Notes under the pieces: model-generated
What the model was told of the DNA's origin: nothing
Databases searched by the model: none
What the model saw: the letters and a program-made list of their open reading frames with translations, nothing else
Assembly (NCBI GenBank): GCA_950295325.1
Contig: OX485807.1
Location: 12,117,001-12,181,000 of the forward strand
DNA from: Polytrichum commune
Lineage: Eukaryota; Streptophyta; Polytrichopsida; Polytrichales; Polytrichaceae
Length of the DNA stretch: 64,000 bases
Direction of reading: 5' to 3'
Position numbers and translations under genes: made by a program
Shown here: positions 11,020 through 22,101 of the stretch, piece by piece
Numbering within the stretch: the first letter of the stretch is position 1
Layout of the letters: each line of letters begins with the position of its first letter

Positions 11020-11530
11020 TCAACCACTCACTAGGGTCATTGTAATGCTGACATAGATGAGATCTATGGTTTATTCGGGTAAACGGAATCAAGATGTATG
11101 TGACGGCAGCTTGTGATTGATTACCTTCACAAGAGTTTTCACGATTGTCATAGCCAGGCATTAGAATTTAGGTGAGCGGTAATGGGTTAACCCTAACTTT
11201 ACCGTTTCAAAAATGAAAGAAACTCCCATATTCATGAAAACATTGGCTTTCTGTTGCATTTTCCTTAGGATTTGTTTCTCTTTGCAAGAAGAATAAATCT
11301 TTGCTATAACCCCTCACAACATTATTCAGATCCATAACAATGTTTTATAAGACTCACATTATTTAATGAAATATTCCTCACATTTAGTCTGAATGTGAAG
11401 AATACTTTGCAGAATACTGTCAATCCCACATAACACTATCATAGATTTGAATATTGTTATGCTCCTAAACATGTGGAAATTCTCTTATTTTATGGATTAT
11501 AGGTGCTCGAACTTTAGATGCTTGAAGAGT
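11020..11530 (+). repeat. family K repeat, copy 1, carrying a family D fold-back insertion
   Basis: Matches 21710-22095 in order: CACTAGGGTCATTGTAATGC, TTGATTACCTTCAC, CATAGCCAGGCATTAG, GGTGAGCGGTAATGGGTTAA, TTTGTTTCTCTTTGCAAGAA, and GATTATAGGTGCTCGAAC with CTTTAGATG. The ~147 bp fold-back at 11317-11463 is present here and absent at the matching place near 22020-22035. Confidence 0.65.
11317..11463. mobile_element. family D fold-back MITE, ~147 bp
   Basis: Inverted ends contain ACATTATTCAGATCCATAAC and the weaker mirror GATTTGAATATTGTTATG. Better preserved relatives are at 33601-33745 and 49485-49647. Confidence 0.65.
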
Positions 11531-11865
11531 ATGAGTAGGCTTGTGACATTGAACCTCCAAAACGTATATATAGGTCCCCGAAATGTTGGGTGTTGTTCAA
11601 TGAACTCATCAGTTCACCATAGATCTCGCCTCGAGTCAGGTGAATGCTGTGGAGGTTGCGGTGTTTTTGTTTTGTGGGGAAGTTATTTATTCGAGTCAGC
11701 TTATGCCTTATTCTGTGACTGTTTTGGAAGCCTGCTGGCACTGCAGTGGATAAAGAAGCCAATTAAAAAACAAGCAAGTACTAGCGCAATCAGTGCACTG
11801 GAAATGGAAATGGAAATGAGTCAGCGCTTGATTCCCGAGTTGCCTTCCACTCTCATCAGTGGGCC
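11531..11865. other. intergenic, nothing recognised
   Basis: Part of a 211-codon open frame that runs on into the 10 bp minisatellite; there is no recognisable protein and no conserved splice context. Confidence 0.4.
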
Positions 11866-12310
11866 ATGGCTATCAGAGCCCAACATTTTCCTTTCTAATT
11901 GCACCCATACCCAGACCATGCCCATCAGCAGCGACCTATGCCCACCCATGCCCACCCATAGCATGACATGTGCGCACCCATGCCCACCCATGCCCACACA
12001 TAGCATGACATGTGCCCACCCATGCCCACCCATGCCCACCCATGATATTCAAATTGCGCCCATGTATTCAAAAATTATGTAATGTGTATTGTGTAATTGT
12101 GTAATTGTGCCCCACCCATGCCCACCCATGAACAATAATATCGCAGCTATGCCCACCCATGCCCACCCATGAACAATAATAGCGCAGCCATGCCCACCCA
12201 TGCCCGCCCATGAACAATAATATTGCACCCATGCCCACCCAAAACCCATGGGCATGGGTGGGTATGGGCATGGGTATGGGCGCCCAATGTAGGGCTCTGA
12301 TGGCTATTAT
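11866..12310. repeat. CCCACCCATG minisatellite flanked by short inverted repeats
   Basis: From about 11938 to 12280 the 10 bp unit CCCACCCATG recurs many times, interspersed with AGCATGACATGTGC and GAACAATAATA spacers that form a higher-order period. Near 12245-12280 the unit appears inverted (GGGCATGGGTGGGTATGGGC). Outside it, GGCTATCAGAGCCC (about 11868) faces GGGCTCTGATGGCT (about 12291), suggesting the array lies within, or grew inside, a small inverted-repeat element. Confidence 0.75.
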
Positions 12311-12620
12311 GTAACACCCAAATTTCGGTGTTTAGTGTCACCAATAACTCTATTTGTCTTCCTCAACACTCATTGTAAACCACTTGTGTAGTGTCACCAA
12401 CACTAAATGTAAACCTCACATCAATTGTCGTTCCTTGTAAGGAAATTTGGGCAGTATGGATCTACAAAGCTGCAATTATGGTCGCTTACTATGCGATTTT
12501 TCATCCAAATTTGGATTGTCCGAGACAACGTTTCATTACAAACGATTCAAGGATGCAAAATGTACCCCACTTTTGTTTCAACAATTGGTGTGAATTGCAT
12601 CGAAATCTCGATGCCTTAAA
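12311..12620 (+). repeat. family A element, 3'-truncated copy
   Basis: Contains TTTAGTGTCACCAATAACTC, TATTTGTCTTCCTCAACAC, CCAACACTAAATGTAAACC, CGTTCCTTGTAAG, and TTTTTCATCCAAATTTGG. Family similarity fades after about 12616. Confidence 0.65.
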
Positions 12621-13794
12621 CCAGGCTTCGAGTGACATAGGAAAAGGTGTGAGTGATGCAAGACAATCACCCGAGATTCTTATGCTTGTAGTGGTAGGAG
12701 GACAAAAGGGTGGAATGCTTGGAAGCCGGAGTTATCCACCATTATGGGCAAGTTTGCAAATTTTCTATTGTCATACAATGAATTTTCAATGACATAGGAT
12801 GAATTTCAAGTGACACAAGATAATTACCCAAGATTCATATGTTGGTACACCGTTTATGGTATGTAGTGTCACGTACACTATTTGCGAAGAGCCTAAAATA
12901 GATGCCTAGAGGTCTCAAAGTGTCGTGTCCGTAATTGCCAATACGACACTATTCGTCAACATAAGTAACTTTCCAAAGTGAAAATATTTACAACATGACA
13001 TTTGGCGTAGCACATTGGGATACTTGAGATGATAGTTCAACGTTTTGGTATGCAAGGGGGAGATCTAATTTCAGCATAATGATGCCAAGTGTCATGCGTT
13101 TACAATTTAGTATGCAAGAGGAAGACACCTTTAAGTAAATTAATGCCAAGTACCATTTGTGCGCACTTTTAGTCGATTTGTAGACCCTTGTGTAACAAAA
13201 GCATACACCTCACAACACTACCGAACGTACTCATGCCAAGATTTTAGCAAATACGCTTGAACGCAAAGCATCATGAGATGACACTAACGACGAAGTTGTT
13301 GATCAATAGTGTAACCTAGCATACGCCTGCAAAATAGGACACGTGGAACTATTACGCACGTGACACTAAATGCCATAAAATGGTGTAGTGGTAGGAGGGA
13401 AAAAAGAGCTAGGGGTTAAATCCTTGCTTGCTTAGTTGGCGGCGGGCGGGTGGGTTGGGAGTCGGGAGTAAAGTGAAGTGGCCCATCATAAAGGGCAACT
13501 TGGGTGACAAACATCATGGGTCTAGTCACCCTTGCGAGTGCCCAAGCTACCTAACTTAATTCCTATCCTACAAGGACACCTTTACGGTGCCCCATCACCC
13601 CACCTTTTTGATGGTCCTAAAAACCAACATGCTTGAAGCCATCATGGCACGAGAAAGGGAGGGAGGGGGCCGGCCGGCCCATGATGTGGACCATCGTGGT
13701 TATTAGCTTCTTCGGCCCCCACATTCTATCCATGTTTCAAGCTCAAGCTCCACGCGCCCAATTCGGTTTGCTTACTAGTTTCAATCGGGCATTT
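12621..13794. other. intergenic, nothing recognised
   Basis: No gene and no family shared with other parts of the window. A GC-richer patch near 13640-13690 (GGGCCGGCCGGCCC) is a short perfect palindrome. Confidence 0.4.
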
Positions 13795-14120
13795 ACATTT
13801 TGAGTGGTATGTGGTTTGGTGTGGATCCAAGAACTAATACCAAGAACACATGTGTTCCAAAGAGACATGATTGAGTGTTCAAAATATGGTAACCATTCTA
13901 GACTCAATAATGACCATAATTTGGGGGGGGGGGATTACATGTACAACCGTTTAATGAATACGAGAGAGTCTTCACTTTGAAAATGAATAAGATATCCATG
14001 CGAGCTCTGAAAATGATGAGGAAAGTGACTACAACTTCGATTTGGGTTTGCTAACCATCTCATACAAATTGCATGGTTCGTATCTTAAGAGAAGTGGGTT
14101 ATTTGTGGGGAAAAGTAACC
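13795..14120 (+). repeat. family C element with internal poly-G
   Basis: Starts within GAGTGGTATGTGGTTTGGTG, passes CTAGACTCAATAATGACCAT and a poly-G tract at about 13923-13932, and ends near ATCTTAAGAGAAGTGGG. Confidence 0.7.
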
Positions 14121-14429
14121 ATTTAAGACCCATCTACGTTAGGCCTACGATTCGGCTACCGAGGAACTTGTGGAAATATCCGCACTCGCCCCCCCCCCCC
14201 ACCCAATCCGTTCGTAAACCAAAGCGGCCGTGTGTAGCTAGCTAGCTAGCACTTTTGGATTATGATACCACCCGAGTGGAATCTATTTGGGTGTCCTTCC
14301 CGAGAGGGAAGAGGGGCCATGGTATAATAAATTTCTCGCCTCATGTGGCGGCCCCCGCCCCCATGACGAGGAGGAAACTTGACTTAGGAACGACATATGT
14401 AGCGGGTTGAATCTAGTAGGTGATGGATG
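14121..14429. other. intergenic, nothing recognised
   Basis: A poly-C run near 14190 and a GCTAGCTAGCTAGC run near 14236-14250 are the only notable features. Confidence 0.4.
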
Positions 14430-14521
14430 ATGGAGTGGACCCACAACATCTCACTCGGGGAGCATATTCCACATCCTTTAGAGTGGTGTGCTCCACAAAG
14501 GACACGAATTTGCACACTAAC
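14430..14521 (+). repeat. family H dispersed repeat, copy 1
   Basis: GACCCACAACATCTCACTCG, then CATATTCCACATCCTTTAG. Related copies are at 16950-17080 and 19970-20100. Confidence 0.55.
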
Positions 14522-14992
14522 GGCATGTTTACACTAAAGGCAGCAAGCCATGGCTCTTAAAAGACCTACTTGCCCTGCCTTTTCGATGAGACCACTGAGA
14601 AGTCCATGGATTACAATCCAAAGTCTTTTGGACGTGATGAACCCCGTAGTGTAAACCCAAATGAGATCATGAAAAAAGACCTCGCAATCTTTTGATTAGA
14701 TATGAGAATGCATCACGGAGGAGAGAAAGAAAGGATGTGTTTGTAGCTTTGTTTGTGTATTGGTGTTTGTGTATGTCCTGAGAAAAATTCCCATATGAAC
14801 TTGACCAATATAATCCATACTTGTTATGTGGGGTTTCATATGGATATTTCATCCACCAAAAATAACGTGGGGTCCAAAATTACCCTTGTAATACCCTAAA
14901 GGGGGCCATGTGACACTCTCAATCAATACGGATTCAAGGTTTCTCAAAAGCCATGGTGTAATGGCTTTTGTGTAAACATGCCCAAAGGTAGA
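14522..14992. mobile_element. Harbinger-like inverted-repeat element, ~470 bp
   Basis: The left end GGCATGTTTACACTAAAGGC is mirrored by GTGTAAACATGCC at the right end, with AGCCATGG also shared internally in inverted form. Flanks (TAAC and CAAA) do not form a clean duplication, so the class is inferred from the GGC-NTGTTTACAC terminus. Confidence 0.55.
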
Positions 14993-14999
14993 TGTGTCT

Positions 15000-15365
15000 T
15001 GATTGGTTACTTGTTCCGACCAACCCACTTCTCTTAGGATTTGAAATATGTGACCAGTACAAGTTGGTTAGTGAATCCAAATCAAGGCTATAGCCATTTT
15101 TCTCATATATTTTTGAAGCTCATCTGAACATCTTTGTCATTATCAAAGTGAAGATTCTTGTGCTCATTAAATGGTCATGTAGGTCCCCTCCTAATTATGT
15201 GGAGTAGATATCAAGCCTAGAATGATTGCCATAATTCTATCACACAATTCAATCTCTTTTAAACACATGTCTCTTTAGTTTCCTTTCTTGGAGCCACACC
15301 AAATCACATACCAATCAAATATTGGTGTCCAATTAAGATAAGCAACCAAATTAGGCATGTCTACC
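15000..15365 (-). repeat. family C element (first of three near-tandem copies)
   Basis: Reverse orientation: GGTAGATGTGTCTTGATTGG at the left and CCAAATTAGGCATGTCTACC at the right form ~25 bp inverted ends. The interior carries AGTGAAGATTCTTGTGCTCA and AAGCCTAGAATGATTGCC. The position of the usual G tract here holds a short CCCC. Confidence 0.75.
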
Positions 15366-15404
15366 CCAATAGTATGTGCATGTATATATAATTACAAGGT
15401 AATA

Positions 15405-15795
15405 AGGACTTAAGGAATATGGGTCTTGAATGGTTACTTTTTTCCAACTAGCTCACTTATCCGAGGATATGAAACACGCAATTAAAACAAGATGATCAGC
15501 AAATCTAAATCGAGGCGAAAGACACTTTCCTCGTGATTTTTAGAATTTGTATGAATATCTCATTTCATTTTCAAAGTGAATAGCCTTTGACTCACTAAAT
15601 GGTCATATAAGTCACCCCCCCCCCAACCCCCCAGTATGTTGACTATTGAGCCTAGAATGGTCACCATATCTCAAATACGCAATCCAATGTCTTGTAAACA
15701 CATATTATTTTGGTATATGTTTTGGGAGTCACACCAAACCATATGGCACTCAAACAATGGTACACTTATAGGAAAAATAATTGAATACAAGTTGT
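15405..15795 (-). repeat. family C element (second of three near-tandem copies)
   Basis: Reverse orientation with TCCAACTAGCTCACTTATCC, CAAAGTGAATAGCC, a poly-C tract at about 15617-15624, and CCTAGAATGGTCACCATATC. Confidence 0.7.
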
Positions 15796-15829
15796 CTACC
15801 TTAAACAAGCACATTTTGTTGTGCACCTA

Positions 15830-16205
15830 CTTACTGCATGATATGAAACATGCAATAAGTGTGATATGATTAGCAAAATCCTTATTGTGTTCTTAGCCGT
15901 TTCCCTTATAATTTATGGAGCTCATATGGATGTTTTATTCATTTGCAAAGTGAAGATTATTTTCTTTGCCAAAGGATCCTATATATTTTTATCCAAATAT
16001 GCTGGCTATCAAGCTTAGAACAATTGACAAATTTTAGCATGTAATCCAAACTTTTTTACACACACGTTTTTTTGTTTTTTTTCCCTCAATTTTTGAAAAT
16101 CTTCATTCAACTTAGTTCACACTTAGATAGATCCATGTCTAACCCACACACCCACTCAACTATAGGTTTTCATTTAAGATGAGTAACCGAATTAGGTACA
16201 CTTAC
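15830..16205 (-). repeat. family C element (third of three near-tandem copies)
   Basis: Reverse orientation with GATATGAAACATGCAATAAG, TTTGCAAAGTGAAGATTATT and the terminal AACCGAATTAGGTACACTTA. Confidence 0.65.
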
Positions 16206-16330
16206 CTCACTTGCATAATTTTCCTTTCGTATTGGCCAAGGCTTCATGGCAACCATGCAAGTTGAAGATGAAAATGTTGGTAAGTGCATGTTTAACATGC
16301 TCCATGAGACATGAAACTTGCACAATAGTA

Positions 16331-16537
16331 CTCCCTTTGTCCCAAATTGATTGTCCTACCCCCCAAAGTTTTATGTTCCAAAAAGATCAAATATTTATTG
16401 ATTTTGTTGATATAAAAATTGTTTGGCACACCAAATTATTTGGCAAATTTTTCTGCATCAACAAAATCAAGAAACATTTGATATTTTTGAGACATAAAAC
16501 TCCAGGGGGGTAGGATAATCACGTTGGGCGGGGGGAG
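16331..16537. mobile_element. Stowaway-like (Tc1/mariner) MITE, 207 bp, TA target
   Basis: The left end CTCCCTTTGTCCCAAATTGA begins directly after TA (16329-16330); the right end CGGGGGGAG is followed by TA (16538-16539). The ~45 bp ends are inverted (GTCCTACCCCCCAAAGTTTT against AAAACTCCAGGGGGGTAGGA), and the interior is AT-rich and self-complementary. The CTCCCT-type end plus TA duplication is typical of plant Stowaway elements. Confidence 0.85.
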
Positions 16538-16703
16538 TATGACAAATTCAGCATAGCATAGTTTTTTTTTTGGGGGGGGGGGGGGGGGGAGGGGGGCGTG
16601 TTTAACTTAGCTGAAGGTGAGAATGGGGTGAACCATGGTGGAACCTCACCTAGCTTGGAAATATTTTGTCTTAGTAGAATTCACCTTCAAATGCCCAATT
16701 TAA
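16538..16703. other. spacer with a long poly-G run
   Basis: A T run followed by an almost pure G run at about 16570-16596. Nothing else recognised. Confidence 0.5.
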
Positions 16704-16926
16704 GCTACACTAGTTATCCCATTTAGTGCATGTTACTTATTGGAATTACACGATGCAATAACGTCTTACTTAGGAGTCCAATTGTTACTAATGAAAATTC
16801 AATAGATTGTTAGGACATAGTAGAACCTAAATAACTTTGCTTGGTAAAATATTATTTTCTCATTAAAAAGTTATAGCATTGTGTAACTCCGAATAGTAAC
16901 ATGTAGTGATTGGGATAATCAGTGTA
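16704..16926. repeat. family B MITE-like element
   Basis: The left end CTACACTAGTTATCCCATTT and the right end GATAATCAGTGTAG pair, with inner arms GGAATTACACGATGCAATAA and TTATAGCATTGTGTAACTCC. Confidence 0.7.
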
Positions 16927-17592
16927 GCAGAAAAGGAGGAATAGAAAGTTTTGGATGTGCTAAGGATTGGGCCCACAACATCTCACGTGGGAGGCATGTT
17001 CCACATCCTTGGATAGTGGCGTGTGGGTACGTGTATAACATTCCATGAAGACATGAAATTGCATGCTCGAGTGTATGCTATGCTATATTGCATTGGCTAG
17101 GGGCTACCAATGCTAAGGAGTGCTAGGGAAACATAGCATTACTAAACAACTAGATGATGGTCTTTTTCAAATCAAAGAGGATGTGGTTTTTAAAAATTGA
17201 TAAACTATAGATGCTTCTCGAGAACTTTATAATACACAACATGAGTGCTCTTTGTAAATGGGGAATCCTAGAATGAAAGGCGAATTATGCTTGCTTGATA
17301 TTTGGTCCTATGGAATACATCCAAGGAGCTAGGTAATGTTATGGAGGTGTTGACTCAATTGTTGTTAATTCTTGGTTGGACGGCCACCCTGGGAGGTGCA
17401 CCTTTCATAACACGTATGAGTACACGTGAGTGCAGAAAAAGGGTATCAATTTGAACTTTTCCGTATTGTGTATACATATGCTACATAATTTATAACGTGT
17501 AGTAATGTACTTGTATGGAGAACCTCTAGAAAATATACAACATTTGTACTTGTATGGTAGGGTCACTTATTGCAGCTCATTAATTTGGAAGT
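16927..17592. repeat. family H copy 2 (about 16950-17080), then unremarkable sequence
   Basis: GCCCACAACATCTCACGTGG and CATGTTCCACATCCTTGG match 14430 and 19970. The rest, from about 17080 to 17592, holds nothing I recognise. Confidence 0.45.
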
Positions 17593-18893
17593 ATGAAGGA
17601 GGACGAGGAGTGTGATTATGATCACACATTGATTGATGATTCTAGTGCACAAGGTGGTGGCAAGGAAGATTGCAATGTTGGACAAAAGAATTTAACCATG
17701 TGCAAGGTTGAAGGATGTTGTCATAGAGATGGGATTCTTGGGGAGGTGACTATCAAAAACTTAGAAATTACATGAGATTAAAAAATAGGATTAATTTAAT
17801 TCGTTGAGGGTAAAAATTATAATTCCGTTAGATCTACCATAGCATTGGAAATATGTCCCCTACATGATTATATGTAAAATAGGGTGGTGAATAATTCCTC
17901 CATTTTAGTAATTAGTAGAAAAAAAACAAGGTTATAGATATTGGATCCCCCTAAAAGTGTGTAGTAGGTTCAATACAATAACTATGGATTCTATATTTAG
18001 TTTTATTGTATTTGAATGCAATTTTTTTTTTGGGGAGTAGGTAGTTGTGCAAAATTCTATGTCTTGTCACAACTGAGTGTAATTCTTGTTTTGTTCTATC
18101 CGTGTTTACAACTTGTCTATGTTAGCTTGTATATTTTGTTATCTTCATGTTTATTGGTGACCCTTTAACTAGTACCCAAATGCTATTGGTTTGAATGGTA
18201 CTTTGAATGGTTTAGGATTGGTATATAACTAATTGAAACCAATTGAATGACAAGATGGATGGTATTGAATGTTTGTTTCTCACATAGGCGATTTTGCAAT
18301 GCTATAGTATTCCATCCACTATTTGGTACTTGTACGATTTATATAAAAAAAAATGGTGCCAAAAATTAGCCTCCCTAAATAATTACACATAAATATAGGG
18401 TGCTAAAAAATACGTCAAAGTAGCTTTATATCTACAAATAGGGCGGGGAAAATATTGAGAGGTGCATAAATATCCCCCCATTAAATACCCCATTATCACA
18501 CGTGGTTACAAAACGTAAGGGGGTGTGATTGCCCCAAGACGGGATTGATGCAGTTGCAGGTTGAAAATGATTTACAAGAAGATGTGGAGTTGCAAAGTGA
18601 ACTTCAACATGCCTTGGATGTTCTAATTGATGAACGTGAAAATGTTGTTATGTCCTTCCAATCTAATGTAAAGTCCATTGTGGCTTGATGGATTGTCCAT
18701 GAAACATGGAGAGTGGTGTATGTTGGTATAAAACAAGAACCAATAATAAATGGACTTATGATCTTATGGATCATTTGAAGGTAGATTTAAAAACAATAAT
18801 TACATTAGCTTTTATGACATATATTGTAAACTTAGATGCTTATGAGTTACATCCGTGGGATGAAAATCTCCTCAACGAATTTATCAATGAATA
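17593..18893 (+). pseudogene. possible gene remnant, unrecognised
   Basis: Three short plus-strand frames have a codon-like look but do not join into one gene. The first, 17593-17775, encodes 60 residues starting MKEDEECDYDHTLIDD and contains a CKVEGCCHRDG cysteine cluster. The second, about 18550-18687, encodes a heptad-like stretch (VENDLQEDVELQSELQHAL) that could be a coiled coil. The third, 18706-18893, encodes 62 residues including WTYDLMDHLKVDL and ends HPWDENLLNEFINE. I do not recognise a family. This may be decayed host or transposon coding sequence, or chance; the stretches between the frames are AT-rich and carry stops. Confidence 0.25.
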
Positions 18894-19559
18894 ATAGGGT
18901 TTTACATTATACACATGGTAGGGGTTCATTATTATTCATAAGTATATTTGTTTACTTATGTTAATGACTATGTAACAATGTTTTTTTTTTACATATACAT
19001 ATTGTCACTTGTATTTTATCACTAAAATTGTATGTGTATTGCTTGATTTTATGGAAAAAAAAATGTATACATGGGATTTTTTGAGTATATTGTGAATGCA
19101 TGTGGTTCTTGAATTTTAACGAAAAGGTGCACCCCCTGGGGCGCCCATATTGCCATTAACTTAAACTCTTTTTTTTTTTTTTTTTTTTGGTTTGTTTGTT
19201 TGGTTGGCATGGATTGCCAAAAAGCCTTATCATCCTTAGTTCAACACATAAGTAGTCTAGCTAAATCCGCAAAGTATTGATCTACTACAAAACTTTTAGT
19301 TTCAACGCATAACTAGTTTAGTTAAGTTTAAGTCCTCGCACGGACCATTAGGGAGAAAGCTACAAGACGAGGTCGGTTGTGTTATCCTTAGCTAGGTGTG
19401 GCCACAAAACTTTGAGCTAACTAGTCCTTAACCATCAATGTAGCAATAGGCTTAGATAGTCAACCAAGGATTCCAACCACATTATAGTAGAGGCGCCTAT
19501 TCTTGATTAGGATCCCATCGGCAATCTAAAGGGTCCCATAATTTCAATAAAGTTGGGAG
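18894..19559. other. intergenic, nothing recognised
   Basis: AT-rich, with a T19-type run near 19171-19188. No gene or shared repeat seen. Confidence 0.4.
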
Positions 19560-19810
19560 TGAATTTCGATCAGGCCGGAACCATATAGTGCCATGGCAAA
19601 TGTATGGTTTTGAGTGAGGAGGAGTGAGCGGGTATGGCAGACTCTAGACATTAGTAATATGGTTAGGCCAACATTTGGCTTTAAAAATTCATAATAATTT
19701 CAATTTGCAGAATAAAATCACCGGAAAAAATGCAATCCTCTTGATTTCTATCTTCCTACACATGGAAAAATTTGCACCGTCTCATACTTCTCCGGATTTA
19801 GCAGAGAATC
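19560..19810 (-). repeat. family J dispersed repeat, copy 3 (inverted)
   Basis: Reverse-complement relative of 5010-5280 and 8900-9180: TAGACATTAGTAATATGG, GGCCAACATTTGGCTTTAAA, CTCATACTTCTCCGGATT. Confidence 0.6.
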
Positions 19811-20539
19811 TCTTAAATGATCAGTTATGGGTGCCCCTACTCTAGTTGAAGGTGAAAACATCAAGAACATCTTCCATCTTGGGGGGTTTAGTTTATAGGA
19901 GATTTGACTTGGAATTAGCGTTAGAAACCCTATATAAGTGTAGGATAAAAAGAAAAATAGTGTGTTTAGTGATGTGGTATGGATAAAACCCACAACATCT
20001 CACTTCGAAGGACATGTTTCATATCCTTTGGAGTGATTCATATTTAACATGCTCCAAGATGGAATAACACAAGTATTTGCATACCATAGGTTTCCATTCA
20101 TATTGACCATAGGATTTGTTGACAACCATGTACACACGTAAGGTCTATTAAGGGGTTATTTAGACCTCAAGTAGGACCTTCGTTTGGAACTCAAGAATGG
20201 ACTCAAGCTTAATGATCGGTTCCTCCAACTAGGAGGACTAACTTCTTGAGTAGGGAGCACCAAAATTTGATGGGAGAGTGAAGCCACACCAATGCCATTT
20301 TTCATTTACTTTAATTTTTCATTTTCCTATCTTGGACCCAAACCCAAGTGTGAACTCCTTGGGTCCAAAATTGTGCTCTTAACCGATAAGATCACTAAAA
20401 ATGGAGTTTCTTTGGTATGCAACCCTAATGTAAACTATGTTTTTAAGGTAAATGTGCTTAATTTGGTTCTTGGTCAACTTAACATAACACCTTCATTGAG
20501 TGCTCTGGTATCTAAAAGACATAGGTACATGTGGTATCA
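19811..20539. other. intergenic with family H copy 3
   Basis: ACCCACAACATCTCACTTCG and CATGTTTCATATCCTTTGG at about 19995-20040 match the family H copies. A 90-codon plus-strand open frame at 20292-20564 is unrecognised. The rest is unremarkable. Confidence 0.4.
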
Positions 20540-21300
20540 AAACACATATCACATATGTGGTTAGGCGAAGCTTCAAGAACAAATACCAAAAAGAGGTGTA
20601 TTGAAACGAGACTAGTGTACTTGCTCAAAACATGATAACTATTATGAAGTCAACAACCAACATAAGTAGAGGGTCAAGCATGACCATTTAATAAGCACGG
20701 TAATCTTTACTTTGATACTTCATAGAGCATTCATATAAGCTCCAAAAACGATGAGGAGAGTGGTGACAACCTTGATTTGGATTTGTTAACTATCCCATAC
20801 TAAGTTAAGGTAGAAATACCATGAACCGTGAAAATAAGGTGATCCACATTGAAGATATGGTCTTACAATCATTAAATTTTTTTCCAAGATACAAGAGAAG
20901 GATTCATGAAGAATGCAAGTTTGTTTCATATTATTATTCCTTGTTAAAAAAATCTACGATTTCTCAAAGTGGAAAGTTTGTCAAACCCCCTACTCGTTCA
21001 TTAGATTCTCCTTAAACTGAACACGGTAATGCTCATTTCCACACAGAACATCACCTAAACCAGTCAACTCACGAGTACATTAAACTGTAATCAATGGTAG
21101 TGAAACACGACTAAGTTCATCTACACTAATTGTACACACATATCAAGATGCCAGCCTCGCAATTATCGGTTTTAGAATTGACACTTCACTATTATGACGG
21201 AAGTCTACTGCACGGGTAGAGGGTAGTTCACAGTTTGTGGTATTTCTACCTTTAATTGCAGCGCGTTCCATATCCTAAGAGAAAAGTAAAGTGGGCTAGT
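20540..21300 (+). repeat. family C element split by a family I insertion
   Basis: The 5' part runs from GTGGTTAGGCGAAGCTTCAA to TTGTTAACTATCCCATACTAA (about 20813). The expected continuation (TTGC, CGTTCCATATCCTAAGAG, AAGTGGG) resumes at about 21256. The 439 bp between them is the family I element. Confidence 0.65.
20814..21252. mobile_element. family I inverted-repeat element, ~439 bp
   Basis: The left terminus AAGGTAGAAATACCATGAAC is mirrored at the right by GTTTGTGGTATTTCTACCTT. TAA is found on both outer sides (20811-20813 and 21253-21255). A second family member is at 36780-37587. No transposase frame is recognised; an interior 64-codon frame is probably accidental. Confidence 0.65.
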
Positions 21301-21709
21301 TTGAAAGGGGGGGTTTTAAGTATTTAAAACCGATCTTAACGTTATGAGATTAGGCCTCTAGTGGTTTGTTTTGTGTGTATGTTGCCCGGATTTGTTGCAC
21401 TTTGGGTGGGCCATGATTTTTCAACTTTCGGGGACGGATGGAAGTTAAGTGGCCACCAAACCCCACTGGCACTTGCTGGCCCAAAGGGTACTAATATACA
21501 ATAACATATTCCTATAGTGGCCTAGATTCGGGCAATAGTACTCTAGAGTTGTTGGGTGTTTGTTAGGCAACAGCACCACCGCATATATAATATATAATGT
21601 GCAGTAGTAGTTCAAGTTTGTGACGAAAAATCCAAACATAAACCTGACAATATCCACCACACCATTTATGGTATTTAACGTCGAGGCATGCATAGCCGAC
21701 CATGTCCAT
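21301..21709. other. intergenic, nothing recognised
   Basis: No gene and no repeat shared elsewhere in the window. Confidence 0.4.
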
Positions 21710-22095
21710 TTAACCGTCCACTAGGGTTGTGTAATGCCGACGCAGACGCATGAGATATGTGTTATGTAGGTGAACGGAGTGAAGGGAATGCGTGGTTGAT
21801 TACCCTCATGAGAGTTCTGACAACTGTCACAGCCAAGCATTAGGGTTCAGGTGAGCGGTTATGGGTTAATCTATAGATCGATCATGTGTTACCCTTGTAA
21901 CTTTACCGCTTTGGAATTTGTAGCAATTTTCGTATTTGTGCAAAAGAAAATCTGATTTTTCTTTTGGCACTCTCCATACAATTTGTTTCTCTTTGCAAGA
22001 AAAAGAGTTCCCACTATTACTCCTCCTAAATAGATGCAAACTTTGTTATAGTATCGGTTATAGATGCCTCAACCTTAGAAGATTATTTATGGTCT
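21710..22095 (+). repeat. family K repeat, copy 2 (without the fold-back insertion)
   Basis: Follows 11020-11530 block by block (GTCCACTAGGGTTGTGTAAT, TTGATTACCCTCATGAGAG, GGTGAGCGGTTATGGGTTAA, TTTGTTTCTCTTTGCAAGAA, GGTTATAGATGCCTCAACC) but lacks the ~147 bp family D element. Confidence 0.6.
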
Positions 22096-22101
22096 GTTCA
22101 C

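Noticed and set aside
11447-12082. 211-codon open frame on the plus strand
   Set aside because: Its 3' third is translated 10 bp minisatellite, and its 5' end starts in a fold-back element; length is due to repeat structure.
11930-12280. CRISPR-like regularly spaced repeats
   Set aside because: The unit is only 10 bp, spacers are themselves repeated, and the context is a plant nuclear genome.
12391-12792. 133-codon open frame
   Set aside because: Begins in a truncated family A copy and is not conserved in the others.
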